Positions 1 through 6,934 of a DNA stretch of 18,231 bases are shown here, piece by piece. Location: positions 1-18,231 of the forward strand of contig CAYHXO010000022.1 in the NCBI GenBank assembly GCA_964360635.1, given 5' to 3'. Position 1 is the stretch's first letter, and each line of letters begins with the position of its first letter. The position numbers and the translations under genes were made by a program. The notes beneath the pieces are model-generated. The model saw only the letters and a program-made list of their open reading frames with translations. It ran no database searches and was not told the DNA's origin. The DNA comes from CALRGE01 sp964360635. GTDB taxonomy: Bacteria; Patescibacteriota; Gracilibacteria; UBA1369; 2-02-FULL-48-14.

Positions 1-448
1 AAGATGGTCCTCCCAGATTCAGGCCGGATTACACGTGTCCGACCCTACTTAGGAACACTCTGGAATTTTTCCCTATTTTCGCCGACGGGACTATCACCCT
101 CTGTGGTTGGCCTTTCCATGCGCATTTGGCTAATAGGAGAAAAATTCGTATTGAGGTCCTGCAACCCCCTATCCCGAAGGATAAGGTTTGGACTGTTCCC
201 GGTTCGCTCGCCACTACTACGGGAATCTCTATTTGATTTATGTTTCCGGGGTACTAAGATGTTTCAGTTCCCCCAGTTTGCCTCCTCTTTCGAGGTAATA
301 CGACATTACTCGTATTGGGTTTCCCCATTCGGAAATCCTCGGATCGAAGTTTGCTTAGCAACTCCCCGAGGCTTATCGCAGCTGGCCGCGTCCTTCATCG
401 GAATTTTGAGTCAAGGCATCCATTCTTTGCCCTTTTTTATATGTTAAC
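1..448 (-). rRNA. 23S ribosomal RNA, 5' part (gene runs off the left edge)
   Basis: The reverse complement reads as the 5' domain of bacterial 23S rRNA. It begins near a GTTAAC at about 448, reaches the conserved GGATGCC by about 416, and continues to the window edge in conserved domain I sequence. The exact 5' end is uncertain by a few bases. No 16S gene lies directly upstream: the 16S 3' end on the same strand is about 17.5 kb away. The open frames across this stretch are incidental to rRNA. Confidence 0.95.
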
Positions 449-475
449 GTCACCTTCATTTTTTATGGCAATCAG

Positions 476-483
476 AAAGAACA
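476..483 (-). promoter_or_regulatory. boxA-like rRNA antitermination motif
   Basis: The minus strand reads TGTTCTTT about 28 bases before the 23S 5' end. It resembles the boxA core (TGCTCTTT) found upstream of 16S and 23S genes, where NusB/S10 bind to make transcription termination-resistant. It is short, so the match could be chance. Confidence 0.3.
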
Positions 484-520
484 ATTTATTATTCATTTCT
501 ATCTATTTTGTATGGTTGTA

Positions 521-552
521 ATTAGTCTGACATGTCGAACGTCAGAACTAAT
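521..552 (-). repeat. Inverted repeat (hairpin) in the 23S leader
   Basis: Arms at 521-531 (ATTAGTCTGAC) and 541-552 (GTCAGAACTAAT) are complementary apart from a one-base bulge, with a 9-base loop. No T-run follows on the minus strand, so it is probably not a terminator. A processing or leader structure upstream of 23S is likely. Confidence 0.5.
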
Positions 553-628
553 TTTTGAAATTTGATTTAAATTTCGACCGATTTTTCAAAGGTCTCTGCG
601 CTATCCTCTTATGCCACCGAAGTGAGAT

Positions 629-661
629 AAAAAGAAAGGAGTGTGGATCTACACACTCCTT
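629..661 (-). terminator. Rho-independent terminator between 23S promoter and 23S
   Basis: A perfect 10-bp stem (AAGGAGTGTG at 636-645 with CACACTCCTT at 652-661), a 6-base loop, then TCTTTTTAT on the minus strand. It lies downstream of the membrane-protein operon (stop at 817) and also downstream of the promoter at 769-797. It could end either transcript. Confidence 0.8.
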
Positions 662-762
662 AATCCCAAAATGTAAGATAGAGTCTTAACTTTTGGAACG
701 AAGGAGTATGTGGACTTTATTAATATAATTTCAATGAAATTTGCTTCTAAAACGACCGAAGC
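629..762 (-). ncRNA. Structured leader RNA of 23S, or an independent ~130-nt small RNA
   Basis: A transcript from the promoter at 769-797 would start near 762. It would begin with a C(UUCG)G-capped hairpin (764-753), then AATTTC-ATT-GAAATT, then a free segment (714-701), a CCAAAA...TTTTGG hairpin (697-664) and a strong terminator (661-629). Segment 714-701 (TCCACATACTCCTT) is complementary to the 5' arm of the terminator (661-648) over about 14 positions, with one wobble and one mismatch. It could therefore form a competing antiterminator. No coding frame is evident and I recognise no known RNA family. It could be a free small RNA or an attenuator controlling 23S. Confidence 0.45.
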
Positions 763-768
763 CGCGTC

Positions 769-797
769 ATTATATTTAGCCAACAAGGTAAAGTCAA
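769..797 (-). promoter_or_regulatory. Strong sigma70-type promoter upstream of 23S
   Basis: The minus strand has TTGACT (797-792), a 17-base spacer and a perfect TATAAT (774-769), predicting a start near 762. It is the best promoter in the window and points at 23S, whose 5' end is about 315 bases downstream. A strong terminator lies between them. The intergenic stretch 449-816 holds this promoter, the structured RNA and the leader hairpin, and no gene that I can see. Confidence 0.75.
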
Positions 798-816
798 TAC
801 TATTTTTCATGAGATT

Positions 817-1539
817 TTAGAAGAGCGGAAAAACCATAGCCACAAAGGCAAGGAATAGACTGGAATAGAAATAAATTTTCTCTTGTATAGATCTGACAGT
901 GGCCAATTCTTCAATTACATATGGAATCCTGAAAGAAAGGAAAATTGAAAGTACAAAAATTGTGAATAGCAGAGCAAATATAGAAACAATAAGTAATTCA
1001 ACACTCGTGTATTCCGGGTAATTGATATGAGAAAAAACACCCTTTAGACCAAGTGACTCCCAAGCGATTGTATAAGCAATACATGCATAAATAAGCAAAG
1101 CTATGTCAGCTAAATTTTCTTGCGACATAAGATCCTTGGATACTTTTAATCTTTTTGAATAATGTAAAAAGTAGAAAAAAGGGATCTCCCTACAAATGAG
1201 AATAAAATAGAATACCTTACCGATAGATTTATCTTTAATACTTAAGCCAAGTGATTCAACGCAAACAGCCAAAAGGAAAAATCCAACAAAAACGTGTGAG
1301 AACAGGAGTAGATATATTAATTTATGAACTTTATCATTAGAATGTGCAACTCTCTTGAGTACTAGGCTCAACTTTGCTCGAAAAGCCCAAATCTCTAAAA
1401 ATAAAATCGCAAGAATCAAAATACCCAAAATTGGATTAGTTCCACTATTATTAATCACCACATCGGTCAAACTCGAAACATATGGCTGTAAAAGCCAAGC
1501 ATAGAAAACAAAAATTAAATTAAAAAGAAAAACTCTCAT
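817..1539 (-). CDS. Seven-helix integral membrane protein, function unknown
   Basis: This 240-residue protein is strongly hydrophobic, with about seven predicted membrane helices: residues 3-20, 36-54, 74-94, 107-126, 142-161, 179-203 and 221-240. The loops are short, and the charged ones (54-73, 127-141) suggest cytoplasmic faces. I see no catalytic motif or known family signature. It is the last gene of a three-gene minus-strand operon, 5 bases after the 76-residue membrane protein, which in turn follows a PAS-PAS-GAF sensor. The first helix overlaps the N-terminus and could act as an uncleaved signal. A partner or effector role in a sensory membrane complex is an inference from order only. 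No Shine-Dalgarno sequence precedes the ATG. Confidence 0.75.
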   Translation of the reverse strand: MRVFLFNLIFVFYAWLLQPYVSSLTDVVINNSGTNPILGILILAILFLEIWAFRAKLSLVLKRVAHSNDKVHKLIYLLLFSHVFVGFFLLAVCVESLGLSIKDKSIGKVFYFILICREIPFFYFLHYSKRLKVSKDLMSQENLADIALLIYACIAYTIAWESLGLKGVFSHINYPEYTSVELLIVSIFALLFTIFVLSIFLSFRIPYVIEELATVRSIQEKIYFYSSLFLAFVAMVFPLF

Positions 1540-1544
1540 TGTTT

Positions 1545-1775
1545 TTATAAAACACTACCGAAAGTTTCAATCAAAAATCCCTGCAATGAACCCGTTGCCC
1601 ACATCAAACCACCTATAAAGAGTGCAAGTCCTAATATAAGGTAGAATGTCCAAGTACCTCCAGTTCCCAAATATTGTTCTGCAAAACCAATATTCCCTGT
1701 TAAATCTTTAATGCGTGCCCTGAACACTATTATAAGAAAACCAAATATCATTGCTGAAAGTCCTTGAAGTATCAT
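1545..1775 (-). CDS. Small two-helix membrane protein, function unknown
   Basis: A 76-residue protein with two predicted membrane helices (about residues 5-19 and 42-61) and a short polar loop containing basic residues (RARIK) and a Gly/Thr-rich turn. No family is recognised. It starts 4 bases after the end of the PAS-PAS-GAF gene and ends 5 bases before the seven-helix protein, so it is almost certainly cotranscribed with both. The size and topology resemble small accessory subunits of membrane complexes, but nothing specific identifies its partner. Its reality is supported by the tight spacing and clear membrane character rather than by homology. Confidence 0.65.
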   Translation of the reverse strand: MILQGLSAMIFGFLIIVFRARIKDLTGNIGFAEQYLGTGGTWTFYLILGLALFIGGLMWATGSLQGFLIETFGSVL

Positions 1776-1779
1776 AAAA

Positions 1780-3027
1780 TTAATTAGCGTGTTTAGATAA
1801 TGCCACAGAAATTAATTTAGCAAAAGTATCTATAAAGTCATTATCGAACAAATTAAGCTGATTGTCATTTTTTAAATAAAGACTAAAAGATCCATAAAAT
1901 TTATCTTTTATAAAGAGTGGAACCACCATTAAAGAGAAAAAACCATGTTTTTGAGCAAGTTTCACAGACTGATATTTTGGCTCATTAACAATGTTGTAGA
2001 CTTTTAAGGATTGTTTTTTCAAAAAAGCAGTTTCTGCCAAACTTCCTTTATATTCGATAACATCTTTACCACGCCAGTCCTCATCTACACCGTAAGAAGC
2101 TCTTCTATGCAATTTAGTACCGTTTACATCAGGGATACGCAGTACACAAGCATCAACTTTTGTTATATAAGCCAGTGCTGCCACTATATATTCATGGAAA
2201 TTTCCAATTGTTTCCTTTCCAACCACTATATCAAGCAATTCACTCATATAATCCATGTATCTGCTTTTTTTCCCCAAACTCTGATAAGCATCACGCAAAT
2301 TATCAAATCTCGTATTCAATTCTTGTTCCCATTTATTTTGTAGGGAAATATCTCTATAAATTGTAACATATCCATTTATTGAACCATCCGACTGCATAAT
2401 TGGTGACATGGTTATTGAAACATGAACCATGTCACCATCCTTTTTCTTTCTGGTAGTTTTAAAGTTCCTTATAATGCCTCTTTCTACAACATCAATTCTT
2501 GTATTTAAAAGTTCATCCTTCTTATCTTCAGGGAAAAGTAAATCAAGAACCGGAGAATTCAATGCCTCATGTTCCGTATATCCAAACATCTCTACTGCAC
2601 CCTTATTCCATGATTTAATCTTATAATTCAAGTCTGCACTGATTATCGCATCACCTGAATTTTCAAGAATTGTGGCTAGATAAAATGTATTTTCGAACAT
2701 CTTGTTGTCTTTTTGCTCTGTTTCACGCAAGTCAGTATAAATTCCAATACATCCAATCCCATCTAAAGTTTTACAAGAAATTAAGACAGGAATTTCCTTA
2801 CCGTATTTATTCACTACATTTCCTTTATATTTAATAGCTTGGATATCGCAATGATCCTCATGAAACAAATCATTGGAAAATTTTTCTTTTAACTCCGAAA
2901 TTGAATACTCCAAAAGTTCACACATTTTATTGTTGGCGTAACTCACTTTATGATGATCATCACAAATCAAAACAGCATCAGTCATCTGATCAACAATCGT
3001 ACGGAAAAGAATCTCGTTAGCCTCCAT
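1780..3027 (-). CDS. PAS-PAS-GAF sensory protein without an output domain
   Basis: A 415-residue soluble protein. Residues ~7-105 form a first PAS domain (ILFRTIVDQMTDAVLICDD start; a PAC-like end near IGIYTDLRE). Residues ~113-232 form a second PAS (ENSGDAIISAD, W140N, ...GYVTIYRDIS). A short helical linker (~230-260) leads to a GAF domain (~263-412), with typical phrases such as FFSLMVVPLF and FYGSFSLYL. The protein ends with the GAF domain: there is no histidine-kinase, GGDEF, EAL or HTH region, so it must signal through a partner if it signals. The two membrane-protein genes that follow within 5 bases are the obvious candidates. The ligand is unknown. The start is the first ATG and lacks a Shine-Dalgarno sequence. 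The gene is divergent from tRNA-Ala. Confidence 0.85.
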   Translation of the reverse strand: MEANEILFRTIVDQMTDAVLICDDHHKVSYANNKMCELLEYSISELKEKFSNDLFHEDHCDIQAIKYKGNVVNKYGKEIPVLISCKTLDGIGCIGIYTDLRETEQKDNKMFENTFYLATILENSGDAIISADLNYKIKSWNKGAVEMFGYTEHEALNSPVLDLLFPEDKKDELLNTRIDVVERGIIRNFKTTRKKKDGDMVHVSITMSPIMQSDGSINGYVTIYRDISLQNKWEQELNTRFDNLRDAYQSLGKKSRYMDYMSELLDIVVGKETIGNFHEYIVAALAYITKVDACVLRIPDVNGTKLHRRASYGVDEDWRGKDVIEYKGSLAETAFLKKQSLKVYNIVNEPKYQSVKLAQKHGFFSLMVVPLFIKDKFYGSFSLYLKNDNQLNLFDNDFIDTFAKLISVALSKHAN

Positions 3028-3051
3028 ATCGCATTGGCTAAGAATACTAGA

Positions 3052-3079
3052 ATTCTACCATAAGATACCCTTTCAGCAA
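3052..3079 (-). promoter_or_regulatory. Candidate promoter for the PAS-GAF operon
   Basis: TTGCTG (3079-3074), a 16-base spacer and TAGAAT (3057-3052) on the minus strand would start transcription near 3045, leaving a leader of about 18 bases before the ATG at 3027. The -35 is weak and the spacer short. It is divergent from the tRNA-Ala promoter. Confidence 0.35.
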
Positions 3080-3097
3080 TACCATAAAAATTAATTC

Positions 3098-3126
3098 TTG
3101 ATTTTTGATCACCCCAAATGTATAAG
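3098..3126 (+). promoter_or_regulatory. Promoter of tRNA-Ala
   Basis: TTGATT (3098-3103), a 17-base spacer and TATAAG (3121-3126). The predicted start near 3133 is only about 6 bases before the mature tRNA 5' end. Confidence 0.7.
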
Positions 3127-3138
3127 TTGTAGGCACTT

Positions 3139-3215
3139 GGGGGATTAGCTCAGTTGGCTAGAGCGCCGCGTTTGCACCGCGGAGGTCAAGGGTTCGACTC
3201 CCTTATCCTCCACCA
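3139..3215 (+). tRNA. tRNA-Ala (anticodon TGC)
   Basis: A 77-base cloverleaf: 7-bp acceptor stem, D-arm GCTC/GAGC, anticodon stem CCGCG/CGCGG with loop TTTGCAC, T-arm AAGGG/CCCTT with TTCGACT, and encoded CCA. The third acceptor pair is G-T (the G3-U70 alanine identity element), which independently confirms the amino acid. Two small hairpins (CACG...CGTG at 3224-3238, then GCACC...GGTGC) follow directly, without a T-run. The gene is on the strand opposite to 16S and 23S. Confidence 0.97.
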
Positions 3216-3277
3216 CAGTCACGTCGAAGGCGTGAGCATTAGCACCGAAGGTGCGCACATAAAAACATAATGAACTC

Positions 3278-3355
3278 ATGACAGAATTCAATTCTGGTTT
3301 TGAGCTACAAAAATTCGACATCGCGGAGCTGAAAAAGGCTTATGACGGGAATTGA
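3278..3355 (+). CDS. Possible 25-residue small ORF between the tRNAs
   Basis: An ATG...TGA frame between tRNA-Ala and tRNA-Ile encodes 25 residues of protein-like amphipathic composition (it includes ELQKFDIAELKKAY). No Shine-Dalgarno sequence, no known family, and it may be chance. It could also be a decayed fragment or part of the precursor transcript joining the two tRNAs. Confidence 0.2.
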   Translation: MTEFNSGFELQKFDIAELKKAYDGN

Positions 3356-3367
3356 TTTCTGATTCAC

Positions 3368-3396
3368 TTGCGCTTATCAGTCATTTAACATAAAAT
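3368..3396 (+). promoter_or_regulatory. Candidate promoter of tRNA-Ile
   Basis: TTGCGC (3368-3373), a 17-base spacer and TAAAAT (3391-3396), predicting a start near 3403, 13 bases before the tRNA. Cotranscription from the tRNA-Ala promoter is also possible, because no terminator separates the two tRNAs. Confidence 0.5.
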
Positions 3397-3415
3397 TCAC
3401 AGGCAAATTTGGCAT

Positions 3416-3492
3416 GGGTGATTAGCTCAGGTGGTTAGAGCGCGACACTGATAATGTCGAGGTCCCAAGTTCGAGTCTTGGATCACCCACCA
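3416..3492 (+). tRNA. tRNA-Ile (anticodon GAT)
   Basis: A 77-base cloverleaf: acceptor GGGTGAT/ATCACCC, D-arm GCTC/GAGC, anticodon stem CGACA/TGTCG with loop CTGATAA (anticodon GAT), T-arm CCAAG/CTTGG with TTCGAGT, and encoded CCA at 3490-3492. It pairs with tRNA-Ala(TGC) 200 bases upstream. This is the classic 16S-23S spacer pair, here in the order Ala-Ile and on the strand opposite to the rRNAs. Confidence 0.97.
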
Positions 3493-3494
3493 CT

Positions 3495-3520
3495 AGCGAC
3501 TTTAGTCGCTTTGTTTTAGT
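3495..3520 (+). terminator. Rho-independent terminator after tRNA-Ile
   Basis: Stem AGCGAC (3495-3500) and GTCGCT (3505-3510) with loop TTTA, followed by TTGTTTTAGT. It sits 2 bases after the tRNA CCA end and closes the plus-strand tRNA unit. Confidence 0.8.
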
Positions 3521-3540
3521 TTAACAGGACTAATTCAGCT

Positions 3541-3597
3541 TTAACCTTTAGTTTTAGATTGTTCTGCATTGTGGGCCAAGTCCTTTGGTTCATCCAT
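3541..3597 (-). CDS. Possible 18-residue ORF or out-of-frame tail of the orphan gene
   Basis: Just after the orphan gene's TGA stop (3607-3605), the +1 frame is open and encodes a hydrophilic tail. With the bases before the ATG it reads EEVEAKMDEPKDL and onward to a TAA at 3543-3541. A one-base shift at the AGT-TGA-G end of the orphan gene would join this tail to it. It could be a true short ORF, the result of a frameshift, or chance. No Shine-Dalgarno sequence or family is seen. Confidence 0.15.
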   Translation of the reverse strand: MDEPKDLAHNAEQSKTKG

Positions 3598-3604
3598 CTT
3601 GGCC

Positions 3605-4612
3605 TCAACTTCTTCTCATTGCAGCAGCATAAGCAAGTCGTGTTTTTTGTAACTGTTTAAGTAATTCAGGACATTTTTCAGGATGATTCTGTGCAACCAT
3701 TATTTGTTGCAAAGCTAGATTTACATAAACATATTTTTTATTTGGATCCTTGTATTGGTGGACCGGGAAATCTTGCGACTTGAAATATGCCAAAAAATCA
3801 CTCATTTTATAAATTTTATCTTTTGGATATCCAGACTTCAGTACACGTTCTAACGATTGTTTAGACTCATCTGTAAGTAGTATTGCTGCTGACTTATCAA
3901 GGCTTAAATCACCTGGAACAATCAATTGCGGTCCTTCCCAACCAGCAACTCCAACTCCTGGCGCAACAAATACACCAGGAAATACTGGATCAAGAGCATA
4001 AGTGCAATCATTCAACCTATGTTTAGTCAAAAAAAACGGAAATATTTCTGCAAAATTTTCACCTCTAAGTAAATCAGAAAAGAATTTATTTGAAGCATAT
4101 TTATTTACTACATCCGGATTAGCTCTTGGCGAATCTCTCTTAAATTTCCTCTTTGCTTCAGGAGATACAAGAGCTCCATAATGAACTATTTCACGCATAG
4201 AAACAAAAGAATCTGGGTCGTTCACTAAATTTGAAGGGAATAGCACATAAGACTCTTGAACATCAACAGGATGAACACGTCCAACACCTAAAAATACATA
4301 AGCATCCAAGCCCAATGAAATATCTAACTCATCAGTTGCATTCTCTAATCTTGCAGCTGGAATTTCCGGGTGAACACTTGCCAAAGACCTATGAGAAATT
4401 ATCGTTTTATCACAAATTATACTTAATAAACGATCAACTGTTGTTCCATGCACACATGGTAAGAGCCTAGCCAAAGATTCAGAACTTTCCGATGATGCCA
4501 CTGCATTCAATCCATTTTCATGAATAACTTTTGCCTTGTTCACATCAAAATCTATCACTCTGGCAAAAATTTCTTCGTGGCATTGTTTTTCTGGTAGTCC
4601 GAGTATCGTCAT
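3605..4612 (-). CDS. Orphan 335-residue protein of unknown function
   Basis: No family is recognised with confidence. The sequence is a soluble alpha/beta-looking protein without signal peptide or membrane helices. It carries HGTT at residues 55-58 followed by an amphipathic helix (VDRLLSII), a hydrophobic strand YVFLG (105-109), and a GWEGPQLIV segment (224-232). A His-Gly-Thr motif before a helix is typical of the ADP-ribosyltransferase fold, but the remaining signature (a Tyr strand and a catalytic Glu) is only loosely matched, so this is a weak suggestion. It lies 50 bases downstream of aroC on the same strand with no terminator between, so readthrough from the aro/trp operon is possible. 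The ATG has no Shine-Dalgarno sequence. Confidence 0.75.
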   Translation of the reverse strand: MTILGLPEKQCHEEIFARVIDFDVNKAKVIHENGLNAVASSESSESLARLLPCVHGTTVDRLLSIICDKTIISHRSLASVHPEIPAARLENATDELDISLGLDAYVFLGVGRVHPVDVQESYVLFPSNLVNDPDSFVSMREIVHYGALVSPEAKRKFKRDSPRANPDVVNKYASNKFFSDLLRGENFAEIFPFFLTKHRLNDCTYALDPVFPGVFVAPGVGVAGWEGPQLIVPGDLSLDKSAAILLTDESKQSLERVLKSGYPKDKIYKMSDFLAYFKSQDFPVHQYKDPNKKYVYVNLALQQIMVAQNHPEKCPELLKQLQKTRLAYAAAMRRS

Positions 4613-4662
4613 ATGTTGATATATAACAATATTTCAGCAATTTGTAAAGCAGCAATGACTTT

Positions 4663-5754
4663 TTATAGTGAAGTCGACTGCACTTTATTTCTCAAGTAAT
4701 GATCCATAATCACAATCGCAGCCATCGCGTCCACAATTGAAACGGCTCTTGGTAAAACACAGGGATCATGCCTTCCCTGAGCTTCAATTTCCACAGCCTC
4801 CCCTGCCAGGTTAACCGTATTTTGCTTCTTTCTAATTGTTGAAACCGGCTTAATCGCAACACGGAAATAAATTGTTTCACCGTTTGAAATTCCTCCTAGA
4901 ACTCCACCAGCATGATTTGTTTTAGTAGAAATTTTTCCGTCCGGTCCGACTATAAACTCATCATTATGTTCACTTCCTCGCATAATAACTGAATCAAAAC
5001 CGGATCCGATTTCGAAACCCTTAACCGCATTAATACTAAGCATTGCCTTGCCCAAATCGGCATGAAGTTTGTCAAAAACTGGTTCACCGAGCCCAACAGG
5101 CACTTTTCTAATCACGCCCTTTATAATTCCACCAAGTGAATCACCCTCCTCTTTCACTTTTTTAATTAGTTCTATCATTTCTGCAGCTGCTTTTTGATCA
5201 GGACATCGCACAATATTTGCTTCGATTTGATCAGCAGTAACAGAATTAAAATCGACTTCAGATTTCACATCACCAACCTGTTCAACATAACTCAAAAACT
5301 CGATACCAGCTTTTTCTCGCAAGAACTTTTTTGCAATTGCTCCTGCTGCAACACGGGCTAAAGTTTCACGAGCAGAACTCCTCCCCCCACCTTCAAAATT
5401 TCGAATTCCGTATTTCATTTGATAGGTAAAATCCGCATGACCGGGCCGATAAACATCTTTCAATTTTGAATAATCCTGTGGCTTCATATCCTCATTAAAA
5501 ACCATAAGTAAAATCGGAGCGCCTGTGGTTTTTCCATTCGATATACCTGACATTATATGAATTTTGTCTTTTTCATCTCGTGGCGAATTGATTTCACTCT
5601 GACCGGGTCGCCTTCGATCTAAATCGATTTGAATTTCTTCAGGAGAAATCTCAAGGCCGGAAGGGCAACCGTCAATCAAAGCACCCATGCATTCTCCGTG
5701 CGATTCGCCGAATGTCGTGATCCGAAAGATTTGTCCAAATGTATTTCCAGGCAT
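4663..5754 (-). CDS. aroC: Chorismate synthase
   Basis: Converts 5-enolpyruvylshikimate-3-phosphate to chorismate (FMN-dependent, no net redox), the last common aromatic step. The 363-residue length is normal for the family. Signatures include GESHG at residues 16-20, the RRRPGQ region (48-52), RPGHAD (103-108), the flavin/phosphate-binding GGGRSSARET (122-131) and GRHDPCV near residue 330. It is the last gene of the eight-ORF operon, starting 4 bases after the aroK-aroE stop, and makes the substrate used by TrpE-TrpG at the operon's other end. No Shine-Dalgarno sequence precedes the ATG, so translation probably depends on coupling. Nothing in the sequence looks defective. Confidence 0.97.
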   Translation of the reverse strand: MPGNTFGQIFRITTFGESHGECMGALIDGCPSGLEISPEEIQIDLDRRRPGQSEINSPRDEKDKIHIMSGISNGKTTGAPILLMVFNEDMKPQDYSKLKDVYRPGHADFTYQMKYGIRNFEGGGRSSARETLARVAAGAIAKKFLREKAGIEFLSYVEQVGDVKSEVDFNSVTADQIEANIVRCPDQKAAAEMIELIKKVKEEGDSLGGIIKGVIRKVPVGLGEPVFDKLHADLGKAMLSINAVKGFEIGSGFDSVIMRGSEHNDEFIVGPDGKISTKTNHAGGVLGGISNGETIYFRVAIKPVSTIRKKQNTVNLAGEAVEIEAQGRHDPCVLPRAVSIVDAMAAIVIMDHYLRNKVQSTSL

Positions 5755-5758
5755 ATTT

Positions 5759-6934
5759 TTAAGTTATTGATTTTCTCATAATTTCTTCCGGTGCATCTTG
5801 ACCAGTGAAGAGTTTAAATTGGAGCATACCTTGTCTGAGTAGAATTTCTTTGCCATTTACTGTTTCTGCTCCAGCCTTCTTCGCTTCTCTTATCAATCTG
5901 GTTTCCTCCGAGGAGTATACAGCATCAAAAACGATTTGTCCTTTCCTCAAGAATTTTGCTTGCACAGGACTTTCATCAGAATTCATCCCGACCGGTGTTG
6001 CATTCATAATTATATCGAAATCCATAATTTCAGATGAGTCAAAATTATCTGATTTTCTACTAAAGATTTTAAAATCACGCGCCGCATAAGCCATTGCCTT
6101 TGCCATTCCGCCCTCACCCAGTATTGCAACTTTTTTCCCTCGATAATTCTCCAATAGCTCAGAAATCGCTATCACGTCAGTGTTGTAACCGACAATCTTT
6201 CCATTCTTATTTATCAGCGTATTCACTGCCACAATTTTCTCTGCTTCTTCATCAATTCCATCCAAAAATTTCATTATTTCTATCTTATGTGGAGCTGTTA
6301 CACTGACGCCAATAATTCCAAAAGTTTTCATAAAATCTGGCACATTTTTCAAATCTTCGATAGTAACTTTCTTGGCAAGATAAAGAAAATCCAAAGCAAG
6401 AGCCTTATATCCAGCATTATGCATTTTCGGCGAAAGAGAATGCGAAACCGGGTCGCCAATTACCATACAAATATTCAGGTTTTTTACAGCTTTTTGACAG
6501 ACTTCATCTACCGATAAAAGATCAGTATTTATAGTTATATCAGCAAATTTTTCATAAATAGGACATCTACTTTCATATAATTTTCCAGCCTCATCGTCAA
6601 AAAGTGGCCTATCGATTTTATCTTTTAATCTTTCTGCAATAAGTTCAAATGAAGTTTTCAAATAGATTATTTTACCTGAAATTAATTCCAAATCGCTTCC
6701 ACCGCCCATTGATATAATTGCATTCTCATCTTCGATACTTTCAAGCGCAAGCTTTTCAAAATCGCGAAATTTTACCACTCCATCAAGCTTAAAAATTTCT
6801 GAAATACTTTTCCTACCAGAAAGTTTTAAAGTCAAATTATCAAGTTCAACTAGCGGTAAATCTAAAATCGTAGAAAGTTTCTTTGAAACTTCAGTTTTTC
6901 CTGAGCCCATAAATCCAATCAAAATTATTTTCAT
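5759..6934 (-). CDS. aroKE: Fused shikimate kinase - shikimate dehydrogenase
   Basis: Residues 1 to ~150 are a shikimate kinase: P-loop GFMGSGKT (7-14), the SISEIF...FRDFE substrate region, GGG near 77-79 and a lid RP at 109-110. Residues ~155-391 are an NADP-dependent shikimate dehydrogenase: GDPVSHSLSPKMHN (160-173), the catalytic Lys in VTAPHK (K217), AVNTL, GYNTD (D253), a nucleotide-binding loop GEGGMAKA (273-280) in place of the usual GAGGA, and NATPVGM. The fused protein would perform two consecutive steps, reducing dehydroshikimate and then phosphorylating shikimate, although the domains are in reverse order to the reactions. It overlaps aroA by ATGA. The SVT in place of the common NVT in the dehydrogenase is a mild change. 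Confidence 0.93.
   Translation of the reverse strand: MKIILIGFMGSGKTEVSKKLSTILDLPLVELDNLTLKLSGRKSISEIFKLDGVVKFRDFEKLALESIEDENAIISMGGGSDLELISGKIIYLKTSFELIAERLKDKIDRPLFDDEAGKLYESRCPIYEKFADITINTDLLSVDEVCQKAVKNLNICMVIGDPVSHSLSPKMHNAGYKALALDFLYLAKKVTIEDLKNVPDFMKTFGIIGVSVTAPHKIEIMKFLDGIDEEAEKIVAVNTLINKNGKIVGYNTDVIAISELLENYRGKKVAILGEGGMAKAMAYAARDFKIFSRKSDNFDSSEIMDFDIIMNATPVGMNSDESPVQAKFLRKGQIVFDAVYSSEETRLIREAKKAGAETVNGKEILLRQGMLQFKLFTGQDAPEEIMRKSIT

Noticed and set aside
4..521. Open frames on both strands at the left edge
   Set aside because: They lie over conserved 23S rRNA sequence and its leader. No protein family is recognisable.
3216..3277. Tandem small hairpins after tRNA-Ala as a terminator
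   Set aside because: The stems are short (4-5 bp) and no T-run follows, so termination is unlikely. The two tRNAs may be cotranscribed.
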